From positions 1 to 64,000 of the forward strand of contig SZPK01000009.1 of the NCBI GenBank assembly GCA_030263665.1: 64,000 nucleotides of DNA. The letters run 5' to 3'. A model generated the notes under the pieces. That model was not told where the DNA came from. It was given only the letters and a program-made list of their open reading frames with translations, and made no database searches. This document shows positions 1 to 7,251 of this stretch, piece after piece (position 1 is the stretch's first letter; each line of letters opens with the position of its first letter). The stretch comes from Villigracilis sp024434165. Its GTDB lineage: Bacteria; Chloroflexota; Anaerolineae; Anaerolineales; Villigracilaceae. Made by a program: the position numbers and the translations under genes.

Positions 1-1
1 C

Positions 2-1102
2 CGGGATAACTGTGGCTGCTGCGCCTCGGGGGAAGAGTATGTCAGTACCCAAACGAGTGGGGCGGTTTATACGACCGAAATTGACTGCCGCAAAAGCGAC
101 AGCGAAAGGCTGTGCCGCGACTGGGACGACCGGCTGATCGAGCGCGAACGGGGAGGCGGGAGCGGTAATTACTACTGTAACTGCCCGGCTGAGGATGGCT
201 GGTGCGGGGCAAGCTGCCAACTTAACGGCGGAGAATGGGTCAAAAACGACAAAGTGCGCTGCCGGGAGGTCACTACAACCTGGAGCTGCCAGCCCACTTG
301 TCTCGCCACAGCGCCCTCTAACCTCACGATCAGCCAGGGAGCAAGCGAAACAACCGCCAACGTTACCTGGACAGTGGGCAGCGGCGGCAGCAGCCAGCGG
401 CTGTATGTTGACCAGAGTGGCACCGAAGTCAACCAGGGTTGCCCAACGGCGGGAGCATGCGAAGTTAGTGCCACCCTGGCAGCCGGAACGAACAGTTATA
501 TTGTCACGGGACTAGCCCCCGCAACCACCTATTATTTCCGGGTGGTCACGTACGCAAGCAGCAGCTGCCTGGCGGCAACACGGCGCAGCTATACGACCCC
601 GGAAGCGAATAACGACATTACCGGCAGGGTATATTTGGATAGCGCTAACGTCTGCGGCAGCAGTAGCGGGATGGCAGGGGTTACGATGTATTTGGACGGG
701 GTGGCGGCGGGAGTGACCGGGGCGGCGGGGGCGGGACTGCATAGCGTGAGGGTGGGAGTGCCGGGGGGCTACATTTGCGCCACCGGAGCCACCTGCAGCG
801 CCGGCTGTCCCACCAAAAATAACGTGGGCGCGGGGGAAGTGGGAGTGAACTTTTACTTAACCAATAGCCGGGAAGCCTGGTGGCAGGCGGTTGGGGCGGG
901 AGTATACGCGAACGGAAGCGTAAGGAGCGAGCTGCCGCAAGCATCTACCCCCCTGTTAGCGCCTGGGGCAGGGGGAGCCATTGGGGCGCTGATGCGCAGC
1001 GGAGGCAGCGTGGATACAGGGGCGGGGGTGATCTCCACCCCCGGCTGCAGTGCCATCACCCGCTACCGCGGCAAGACGATGAATATTGCACTTAATTGTT
1101 GA
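2..1102 (+). CDS. Large secreted Cys-rich protein with a fibronectin type III domain, 3' end only
   Basis: The reading frame is open from the first base of the window, so only the C-terminal 366 residues are visible. The N-terminal visible part is rich in paired cysteines. It is followed by a fibronectin type III-like segment (about residues 100-190, with the typical L-x-P-x-T-x-Y-x-F-R-V strand G pattern) and then a Gly/Ala-rich segment beginning with a D-I-T-G-R-V-Y motif like a Cna-B/carboxypeptidase-regulatory sandwich. Abundant Cys, Gly, Ser and Thr and no charged membrane anchor suggest an extracellular protein. The stop overlaps the stop of the convergent haem c lipoprotein by 11 bp. 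The last residues do not look like a natural domain end, so truncation or an indel is possible. Specific function is not recognisable. Confidence 0.75.
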   Translation, partial: RDNCGCCASGEEYVSTQTSGAVYTTEIDCRKSDSERLCRDWDDRLIERERGGGSGNYYCNCPAEDGWCGASCQLNGGEWVKNDKVRCREVTTTWSCQPTCLATAPSNLTISQGASETTANVTWTVGSGGSSQRLYVDQSGTEVNQGCPTAGACEVSATLAAGTNSYIVTGLAPATTYYFRVVTYASSSCLAATRRSYTTPEANNDITGRVYLDSANVCGSSSGMAGVTMYLDGVAAGVTGAAGAGLHSVRVGVPGGYICATGATCSAGCPTKNNVGAGEVGVNFYLTNSREAWWQAVGAGVYANGSVRSELPQASTPLLAPGAGGAIGALMRSGGSVDTGAGVISTPGCSAITRYRGKTMNIALNC

Positions 1103-1592
1103 GCGCCCCCTGGTTGACCCAGTCTGTGATAATCTGAATCTGTTCGGCGGTCAACAGCGGTCCGCGGTTGGGCATTTCGCCTTCCACGATTAATTTCACC
1201 AGCAGGCTTTCCGCGGCGCTGCCGGGGACAAGCACCGGTCCGTTGCGGGAACCGGCGAGGAGATTGTCATAAGTCAGCAAATCCAAGCCTTCCTTGGTGG
1301 TTTCCACGCCGTGACATTTGATACAACGCTCTTCGAAGATCGGATAAACGTCGTTGGCAAAACTGACTGTGGTGTTGGATGCTTCTTCCGTTGCGGGGGT
1401 TTCTTCCGTGGGCGGAACGGAGGTGGCTGTGGGTACGGGGGCGGTCGCCGTCACCGTGGGAACGGTTTCGGTTGCGGTGGCAGGCTCGGGCGGAGTCTGA
1501 GGCGGTTCCGTCACAGCGGTGGACGATGTTCCACAGGCGGCGAGAATGAATATCAGGAGGAGGGTTGTTAAAGTCAGTATGCGATTTTTCAT
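1092..1592 (-). CDS. Haem c-binding lipoprotein (cytochrome c-like)
   Basis: A 166-residue protein. The chosen ATG (1592) gives a lipoprotein signal peptide (charged MKNR, hydrophobic core, lipobox I-L-A-A-C with Cys20). A GTG 39 bp upstream would place extra residues in front of the signal and is less likely. After the signal comes a Thr/Pro-rich spacer of about 60 residues, then a short cytochrome c-type module with the C-I-K-C-H haem motif (Cys90, Cys93, His94) and a later M-P-N-R-G segment that can supply the axial Met, as in planctomycete-type cytochrome C domains. It probably acts as an outer-face, membrane-tethered electron carrier. It is divergent from the NBR1-Ig protein gene and convergent with the secreted protein gene. 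Confidence 0.82.
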   Translation of the reverse strand: MKNRILTLTTLLLIFILAACGTSSTAVTEPPQTPPEPATATETVPTVTATAPVPTATSVPPTEETPATEEASNTTVSFANDVYPIFEERCIKCHGVETTKEGLDLLTYDNLLAGSRNGPVLVPGSAAESLLVKLIVEGEMPNRGPLLTAEQIQIITDWVNQGALNN

Positions 1593-1836
1593 TTTGCTCT
1601 TTTCTTGAAGGTCGAGGAGGGAATTTACCACACGAATATTTCAAAATGATGAAAGATGCCTGGTTTTTCTTACTTTTCGAAGGGATCGGGAACTTCTGCC
1701 AGCGGTTTCTCGTTATAAACCTGTCGTTTCCTTAGACCCGTATGAAAAAAGTAGGAGACTCGTAGGGAAATTCCTAGATTTTCTTAATTTTTCCAAAATA
1801 TAATTCCAAGCCTTGCATGGAAACAAAGGAGAAATC

Positions 1837-2649
1837 ATGTTGAAACCGTTCAAACCCAAAAAAACCGTCCCGAGGAATATGATCTTGTGGGGGCTGGTGG
1901 GACTGCTGGTCCTCTCCGGTGTGATTGCCCTGATCATTTCCTTCAACAGCGGGGACGATGGCACAGACGAAGTCAACGCCGTCTATACCAATGCGGCGGC
2001 GACGCTCGCCGCCCAGCAGTTGACCCTGCAAGCCGCCTCGCCTTCTGTTACGCCAACGACGTTCACCCAAACGCCTACTTTCACGATTACGCCGCCGGTA
2101 AGCCCTACGCTTTCCATCCAGCAGCCGCTTGCCACCAATACGACCGCTCCTTCCTCCGGTGCGGTGGGTTGTAATAATTCGGCTTTCGTAACCGATGTCA
2201 CCATCCCCGATAACACGGTGGTTGCGCCGGGTCAGGTTTTGACCAAAACCTGGAAACTGCTCAACAACGGTTCCTGCGCGTGGACGGCTACGTATAAAGT
2301 GAGTTTCCTTTCCGGCAACGCGATGGGCGGCACGGCGACCCCGATTGGCATTTCGGTCGCTCCGGGGCAGTCTGCGGATATTTCAGTCAAGTTGACCGCG
2401 CCCACGACGCCGGGCGATGCGCTCGGTTACTGGATTTTGACCAACGACAGCGGTCAAAACTTTGGCACGTCGTTCTATATCAAGATCAAGGTCGGTGCGG
2501 CGGCGACCGGCACGACCACCGTCACACCGACGGTGACGACCGGCGCGGCGACCTCGACAACCGCACCTGCGACTGCCACAGCGACCCAGCCTCTCCCAAC
2601 CGCGACTCCCACCTCAACGGAGTCTCCGTCGGCTACTCCCACTCAATAA
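1837..2649 (+). CDS. Membrane-anchored NBR1-like Ig domain protein
   Basis: The start at 1837 has an AAGGAG box 7 bases upstream and gives 270 residues. A basic N-terminus precedes one transmembrane helix (about residues 17-37), then a Ser/Thr/Pro-rich spacer. An Ig-like domain of the NBR1 (next-to-BRCA1) type follows, recognised by P-G-Q-x-x-x-K-T-W-x-L-x-N-x-G and C-x-W-T plus a P-G-x-x-x-x-I-x-V strand pattern. The C-terminal tail of about 50 residues is almost only Thr, Ala, Pro and Ser. Such proteins are common in Anaerolineae and are thought to be exported surface or adhesion proteins; the ligand is unknown. A strong intrinsic terminator follows. Confidence 0.8.
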   Translation: MLKPFKPKKTVPRNMILWGLVGLLVLSGVIALIISFNSGDDGTDEVNAVYTNAAATLAAQQLTLQAASPSVTPTTFTQTPTFTITPPVSPTLSIQQPLATNTTAPSSGAVGCNNSAFVTDVTIPDNTVVAPGQVLTKTWKLLNNGSCAWTATYKVSFLSGNAMGGTATPIGISVAPGQSADISVKLTAPTTPGDALGYWILTNDSGQNFGTSFYIKIKVGAAATGTTTVTPTVTTGAATSTTAPATATATQPLPTATPTSTESPSATPTQ

Positions 2650-2675
2650 CGCTCTGTCCTTGTGCAGGGAAAAGC

Positions 2676-2713
2676 AAAGCGCGCCGGTTCCTGGAAACCG
2701 GCGCGCTTTTTGT
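2676..2713 (+). terminator. Rho-independent terminator after the NBR1-Ig gene
   Basis: A perfect 14-bp stem (2676-2689 with 2696-2709), 6-base loop, then a T run. The opposite side also carries an A-rich stretch, so it may end the minus-strand transcript of the DUF4342 gene as well. Confidence 0.9.
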
Positions 2714-2760
2714 CTTCTCGAATGGTCGTCAGGATGAAGTGACGGCATCATTGCGGGCGC

Positions 2761-3015
2761 TCATGCCTGCTCCGATTTTTCCACTACGATGGTCGCCTCG
2801 GTCAGCAGCGCGGCGATGGCTCCGATGGCGGCGAGCTGCGGCGCAAGCAGGACGCCCACCACGCCAAACGTGACCGGGATTTCCATCATGGTCTTGCCTT
2901 CCTTGTCCTTGATGATGACCTTGCGGATGTTGCCTTCGTGAATCAATTCCTTGATCTTCGAGATGATCTTTTCGCCTTCGACTCGGAACTCTTCGGTGTG
3001 GGTTCGTTCGGACAT
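2761..3015 (-). CDS. DUF4342 domain protein
   Basis: An 84-residue protein. The N-terminal half is an amphipathic, charged region (helix with E-E-F-x-V-x-G-E-x-I and a K-E-L-I-H-E-G-N motif) and the C-terminal half has a hydrophobic stretch (about residues 48-74). This arrangement is typical of DUF4342, a small family of unknown function found in Firmicutes and Chloroflexi, sometimes fused to ubiquitin-associated-like helices. It lies 12 bp downstream of the flavoprotein gene on the same strand, so the two probably share a transcript. An AGGAAGC-type ribosome binding site precedes the ATG. Confidence 0.8.
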   Translation of the reverse strand: MSERTHTEEFRVEGEKIISKIKELIHEGNIRKVIIKDKEGKTMMEIPVTFGVVGVLLAPQLAAIGAIAALLTEATIVVEKSEQA

Positions 3016-3027
3016 GCTTCCTCCAGT

Positions 3028-3618
3028 TCAGGATTTGTTTCGGTAATAGTCAAACCACTTCTCGTCAAGCGGAGCCCATTCGCCGCTCTGGTCGGCGGCA
3101 TCCTTCCAGTTTTCCTTGCCGCTCCACGATTCGATCTGAATTTCATACACAGATGTACGTTTGAGTTCCCTGTCCGTTGCGGAGCGGTAGTCCCTGTCAA
3201 TTTTCATCGCGCCGAAGTACTTGTGCACGAGTTTGTGGAGCACGGTGCGTTTTTCGTCGTCATTTTCGATCACGCGCGCCTTGCCGAAGACAATGACGCT
3301 GCGATACTGGAGCGAAAACTCCAGCGCAATGTTGGAAGGCAGGAGTTTGCCGAACTCGCTCACTTCCACGCAGACCTCGGGGTGACGCTCGATGTTGGCG
3401 CGGATGCGCCCGGCGATATTCGAGTGGAAGATGATGCGGTGATTCGCTTCGTCGTAGAAATAGGTCGTGGGGGTGAGGAAAGGCTGGAGGTCCCAACGGG
3501 AGGCGATGTGGGCGATCTCGCCGCGGTGGAGCAGGGCTTTGATCCAGTCATCCCCGCGTTCGTATTCCGGAAGTCTTTGAAAGGCGGTGGGGGGCTGTCC
3601 TTGATAGTCGCGGGGCAT
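3028..3618 (-). CDS. Pyridoxamine 5'-phosphate oxidase-fold flavin-binding protein
   Basis: A 196-residue protein with the split-barrel PPOX/NimA-like fold pattern: an I-A-H-I-A-S strand near residue 34, L-T-P-T-T-Y-F-Y, then I-I-F-H-S-N-I-A-G-R-I-x-x-N-I, and a later Y-R-S-V-I-V-F-G-K-A strand. These match the flavin-binding face of general stress protein 26/NimA-type enzymes, which bind FMN or F420 and reduce small substrates; the substrate cannot be told from sequence. It is preceded by the 4-TM protein gene (12 bp apart) and followed by DUF4342, all on the minus strand, forming a likely three-gene operon. Confidence 0.8.
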   Translation of the reverse strand: MPRDYQGQPPTAFQRLPEYERGDDWIKALLHRGEIAHIASRWDLQPFLTPTTYFYDEANHRIIFHSNIAGRIRANIERHPEVCVEVSEFGKLLPSNIALEFSLQYRSVIVFGKARVIENDDEKRTVLHKLVHKYFGAMKIDRDYRSATDRELKRTSVYEIQIESWSGKENWKDAADQSGEWAPLDEKWFDYYRNKS

Positions 3619-3630
3619 GGATTGTTCCGT

Positions 3631-4212
3631 TTACTGGTTGTCAACGAGGAGATGCTTGTACCATCTCCACTGTGCAAAATAACCGATCAACAGGGCTGCG
3701 GCTGGGTAGAGCCAATCCCAGCCTTCGACCGATTTGAAATGAAGCAGGAGAAAATAGACCGCGGCGGCGCTTGTGACCGCGCTCAGGGACGCCACTTCAA
3801 ACGCCATGAGGTTCGCAATGCTAAAGGGTTTATCCGTTGGCGGCAGGGTTTTGGACCTCCACTTGAAGGCGGGCTCGATCTCCTTGTGGCGCTTGATGTA
3901 AAACTCCTTAATCACGTTCATCGCCTGGGCGGATTCGTGCCACGCGGCGCGCAGGCGGGCGAGCTGTGCCAGCGTCAGCGCTCCAAGGACGGTCAGGATC
4001 AGGAACAAGCCGGCAAACCCAAGCGAGGCGCTCTGCAGGTTGTCTTCCGAAAATAATGCGCCGAGGATGACAGCTGCCAGCGAACCGACCGTGACGAAGT
4101 AGAAGGACGTGACGCGCGAACGGTCTTCGTTCGATTGGAATACGGTGTTGGCGATGTAGTTGTATTCGGCTTTCAGGATTTCATCCGGGTTGAGTTTCGG
4201 TTTTGCGGGCAA
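3631..4212 (-). CDS. Four-helix membrane protein of unknown function
   Basis: 193 residues starting at a TTG codon with a GGAGGG box 7 bases upstream. Two hydrophobic hairpins are seen: about residues 38-55 plus 65-85, and about 135-155 plus 165-182. Between them lies a charged cytoplasmic helix with an F-K-W-R-S-K motif. The layout (two TM pairs with a long amphipathic middle helix) recalls small SLATT- or RipA-like membrane proteins, but I see no diagnostic motif and leave it unnamed. It is first in the operon with the flavoprotein and DUF4342 genes. Confidence 0.7.
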   Translation of the reverse strand: MPAKPKLNPDEILKAEYNYIANTVFQSNEDRSRVTSFYFVTVGSLAAVILGALFSEDNLQSASLGFAGLFLILTVLGALTLAQLARLRAAWHESAQAMNVIKEFYIKRHKEIEPAFKWRSKTLPPTDKPFSIANLMAFEVASLSAVTSAAAVYFLLLHFKSVEGWDWLYPAAALLIGYFAQWRWYKHLLVDNQ

Positions 4213-4490
4213 GGTGACGCCCTCCTTTCAAAAAAGGGATTCTATCGTTTTTAACGGGAAGACCATTTTCACCACGACCCTCATGCTGAGGGCTTAGAAA
4301 GTGTTTTGAAATTCGTTTATAACCACAGAGGAACACAGATAAATTGGATTTAAAGCACTTAACACTTGCCCCGGGTGCAAGTGCCGGGGAGATCACGAAG
4401 GAAAACGCCTATAAAGTGGACGCTTTTTCCTCCTTTGTGTACGTGGTGCCCTTTGTGGTTAGGCTCTTTCCCGTTAATTACGGGAGCGCC
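4213..4490. other. Intergenic region with dispersed-repeat remnants
   Basis: No convincing gene. It contains the widespread ACCACAGAGG..ACACAGA and ACCACAAAGG..ACACAAAGG type repeat words (near 4321-4340 and, in reverse, 4430-4460), a CACTTGC/GCAAGTG inverted repeat near 4365-4387 and a short CCCGTTAATTACGGG palindrome at 4470-4484. Confidence 0.5.
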
Positions 4491-4522
4491 AAAAAAGGTC
4501 TTGCGGCTCGGCAAGACCTTTG
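4491..4522 (-). terminator. Rho-independent terminator of the aminopeptidase gene
   Basis: An 11-bp perfect stem (4494-4504 with 4511-4521), 6-base loop and a T6 run on the minus strand, starting 8 bp past the aminopeptidase stop. Confidence 0.88.
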
Positions 4523-4528
4523 ATGTGT

Positions 4529-5791
4529 TTACGCTTTGAACGCCCATTCGCCCTGGCGCATGACCGGCTCGCGTCTGCCGTCTTTCGTGATGCCGTCAAT
4601 GTCCATTTGCGGCGAACCGATCATGAAGTCCACGTGGTTGAGGCTGACGTTGCCTCCGGCGGCGATGAACTCTTCATCGTTCAACTCCTCTCCGCCCGTC
4701 AGGGTGAAGCGGTAGGCGCGTCCAATCGCAATGTGACAGGAGGCGTTCTCGTCGTAGAGGGTGTTGTAGAAGAGATGTCCGCGCTTGCCGATGGGCGAGG
4801 AGGCAGGGACGAGCGCCGCTTCGCCGAGGCGCCGGGAGCCTTCGTCGGTGTCCACCAGTTTTTGCAGGACGGCTTCGCCGCGCTTCGCACTGACCTTTGT
4901 GATTCGCCCGTTTTCGAAATGCACCTGGAAGTCCTCGATGAGCGTGCCGCCGTAACTGAGCGGGAAGGTGGCGGAGATGACGCCGTCGGCGCGGCTGCGG
5001 TCGGGCAGGGTGAAAACCTCTTCGGTGGGCATGTTGGCGGTGAAAGCGATGCCGTTCTGCGCCATGGATTGCGCGCTGATCCACAGGTGTCCGCTGGGCA
5101 AACCGAGGGTGAAATCGGTGCCGGGCGCTTTGTAATGCAGGGCGGTGTATTGTTTTGCCTGCAAATATTTTGCGCGTTCGCGCAGGCTGACGATGTGCTG
5201 GTTCCACGCCGCGATGGGATCGGGCTGGTCAATGCGGGCGGTTTCGAAGATCGCCTGCCAGAGTTTTTCCTGTGCCTGTTCGGCAGGCAGGTCGGGGAAG
5301 ATTTTCTGCGCCCAGGCTTCTCCCGCCGCCGCGACCACGCACCAGTTGATGGCATTGGTGGTGACCTTCTCGCTTATCGGGCTCCAGTTTTCAAGGTGCG
5401 CTCTTTGCATGGTTCCAACCACATCGGGGTCGAGCCCGCCCAGCAGGTCGGGATTGGCGCCGACAATGGAGAGCAGGGCGTCGCCGTTTTCGATCATGTT
5501 CATGATGGCTTGAATCTGCCATTTGGGGTACTCGTTGAACGAATCCCTGGGGGCGTTTTGGGCGCGAATCCTCAGCATTTCCTCGTCCGCGAAAATGGCA
5601 TCCACGTACTTCGCGCCGGCGGCGTATGCCGTTTTGGCGATCTCCCGCACGAGCGGGGCAAACTGATGGGGGACGCCGCGCGCGGCTCCCAGCGTGATGA
5701 TCAGGCGCTGCCCGGCGCGGATGTTCAAACCGACCTTCACAATCGCCTCGGCGTATTTTGCCAGCATTTCCTGATGGGATTTTTTCGTCAT
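4529..5791 (-). CDS. M29 family aminopeptidase (AmpS/aminopeptidase T-like)
   Basis: 420 residues, the usual length for this family. The chosen ATG has an AGGAAA box 4 bases upstream; an in-frame start 72 bp further up lacks one. The N-terminal Rossmann-like half contains the glycine-rich G-Q-R-L-I-I-T segment. The C-terminal metal-binding half has conserved stretches such as N-M-P-T-E-E-V-F-T-L-P (probable metal-ligand Glu), F-x-L-x-x-G-G-x-L-I-E-D-F and, near the end, N-H-V-D-F-M-I-G-S. Family M29 enzymes are dinuclear-metal exopeptidases that release N-terminal residues from peptides in the cytoplasm. It stands alone with its own terminator and is divergent from the GNAT gene. Confidence 0.93.
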   Translation of the reverse strand: MTKKSHQEMLAKYAEAIVKVGLNIRAGQRLIITLGAARGVPHQFAPLVREIAKTAYAAGAKYVDAIFADEEMLRIRAQNAPRDSFNEYPKWQIQAIMNMIENGDALLSIVGANPDLLGGLDPDVVGTMQRAHLENWSPISEKVTTNAINWCVVAAAGEAWAQKIFPDLPAEQAQEKLWQAIFETARIDQPDPIAAWNQHIVSLRERAKYLQAKQYTALHYKAPGTDFTLGLPSGHLWISAQSMAQNGIAFTANMPTEEVFTLPDRSRADGVISATFPLSYGGTLIEDFQVHFENGRITKVSAKRGEAVLQKLVDTDEGSRRLGEAALVPASSPIGKRGHLFYNTLYDENASCHIAIGRAYRFTLTGGEELNDEEFIAAGGNVSLNHVDFMIGSPQMDIDGITKDGRREPVMRQGEWAFKA

Positions 5792-5960
5792 GTTTCCTCG
5801 ATTGTTTCGGAATGTCCCAAGTATAGCATACGCAGTTGGCGTTTTCCTGCGTGGAGCGTGCATTTGCGGCGGGCGGGGTGTTATATAACCCGAGTTGCTG
5901 CCTTGGTTTCAAGAGGCTTCCCTCACCCCAAACAAGGTTATATCTTCTGGGATGACTTCC

Positions 5961-5981
5961 CCCTCTCCCGATGGGAGAGGG
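5961..5981 (+). promoter_or_regulatory. Perfect hairpin holding the Shine-Dalgarno of the GNAT gene
   Basis: CCCTCTCCC (5961-5969) and GGGAGAGGG (5973-5981) form a perfect 9-bp stem with a 3-base loop. The 3' arm is the only purine-rich ribosome binding site in front of the ATG at 5993. The sequence word is also a common dispersed repeat in environmental genomes, so it may be a mobile palindrome that landed here. Confidence 0.55.
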
Positions 5982-5992
5982 CAGAATCCCCC

Positions 5993-7126
5993 ATGCTCAG
6001 CATCGAAAAAGTGGATACAGAGAACAGAAGGCTGGTTAAGAGATTTGTCGAATTACCTCACCGCATCTACGCGGACTGTCCGCAGTGGGTGCCGCCCCTG
6101 AACGTGGATGCCTGCAATCAGTTGAACCGTAAAAAGCATCCCTTTCACGAGCATTCGGATGTGGATTTTTTTCTTGCCGTGCGCGGCGGGCGGGATGTGG
6201 GACGAATCGCCGCGATCGAAAACAAGCCATACAACAAGTATCACAACAAGCGGACGGCGAATTTCTACCTTTTTGAATGTGAAAACGACCCGCAGGCGGC
6301 GGCAGCCCTGTTCAGCGCCGTTTTCGATTGGGCAAAAGCGCGCGGGCTGGATACGGTCATCGGACCGAAGGGCATGGGCCCGCTGGACGGCTACGGCGTG
6401 CTGGTGCTGGGGCATGAGCGCCGTCAGACAATGACCATGCTCAATTACAACCACGCATACTACCAGCCGCTGGTGGAGGCGCAGGGTTTCGTCAAAGAGG
6501 TGGATTTCGTCTCGTGTTATCTCCCGGCGGAGAACTTCCAGATGCCGGAGCGCGTCAAGCATATTGCCGAGCGCGTCATGGAGCGCGGTCATCTCGAAGT
6601 AAAGAAGTTTGCGAACAAACAGGAATTGGTCCGATGGGCGGATCGCATCGGCAAGGCGTACAACGACGCTTTTGTCAACAATTGGGAATACTATCCGCTC
6701 ACGCCGCGCGAAATCAAGTTTGTGGTGGATAACATCCTGACGATTGCCGACCACCGGCTCATCAAGATCATCACACACGGCGAGGAGGTGGTGGGGTTCC
6801 TCTTTGCATTTCATGATGTCTCCGCTGCGATGCAGAGGGCGAAAGGGAGGCTGCTTCCGTTTGGGTTGATTGACATCCTGCTCGAACTACGCCGCACCGA
6901 TACGGTGGCGGTCAACGGCATGGGGATTTTGCCCCAACACCAGGGGCACGGCGGCAACGCCCTGCTGTATTATGCCATGGGCAACACGCTGTTGAACTTC
7001 AAGCAGTTTACGCACGTGGAAATGACCCAGGTGGCTGAATCCGCCGCGCAAATGCGCGCAGATTTGAAAAACCTGAATGGCGTGGAGTATAAGAATCACC
7101 GCGTGTATCGAAAGGAGATCGCGTAA
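5993..7126 (+). CDS. GNAT superfamily acyltransferase-like protein
   Basis: 377 residues from the ATG at 5993. The frame stays open far upstream, but that part is only the shadow of the opposite-strand aminopeptidase gene. Motifs include an N-terminal F-V-x-L-P-x-x-I-Y-x-D-x-P-x-W-V-P-P signature, a central G-P-x-G-M-G-P-L-D-G-Y-G-V-L-V-L-G, and near the end a G-I-L-P-x-x-Q-G-H-G-G-N acetyl-CoA-loop-like segment. These are typical of the ~370-residue GNAT-fold proteins of Chloroflexi and other phyla whose acyl acceptor is not known. It is convergent with the histidine kinase gene, with a shared terminator between them. Confidence 0.82.
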   Translation: MLSIEKVDTENRRLVKRFVELPHRIYADCPQWVPPLNVDACNQLNRKKHPFHEHSDVDFFLAVRGGRDVGRIAAIENKPYNKYHNKRTANFYLFECENDPQAAAALFSAVFDWAKARGLDTVIGPKGMGPLDGYGVLVLGHERRQTMTMLNYNHAYYQPLVEAQGFVKEVDFVSCYLPAENFQMPERVKHIAERVMERGHLEVKKFANKQELVRWADRIGKAYNDAFVNNWEYYPLTPREIKFVVDNILTIADHRLIKIITHGEEVVGFLFAFHDVSAAMQRAKGRLLPFGLIDILLELRRTDTVAVNGMGILPQHQGHGGNALLYYAMGNTLLNFKQFTHVEMTQVAESAAQMRADLKNLNGVEYKNHRVYRKEIA

Positions 7127-7210
7127 TTTTTGTCGTTGAAGGCGGAATTGGCTGCCGTTCTCGCAGGGATATTGGTCAAAAGGCAATCATCGCGCCAGAG
7201 GCTGCGTTGT

Positions 7211-7246
7211 AAAAACGAGCGGATGTCTTCAAGACATCCGCTTTTG
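7211..7246. terminator. Bidirectional terminator between the GNAT and histidine kinase genes
   Basis: A 12-bp stem (GCGGATGTCTT and its complement, 7218-7242) with a 1-3 base loop, flanked by A5 on the left and T4 on the right. It can work for both converging transcripts. Confidence 0.85.
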
Positions 7247-7251
7247 CCTGT

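Noticed and set aside
2938..4056. 372-codon plus-strand frame over the flavoprotein and 4-TM genes.
   Set aside because: Antisense to clear genes, with no ribosome binding site and no recognisable domain.
4520..5992. Long open plus-strand frame in front of the GNAT gene, as an N-terminal extension or separate gene.
   Set aside because: It is the mirror of the well-supported aminopeptidase gene on the other strand and shows no family features. The GNAT similarity starts at 5993.
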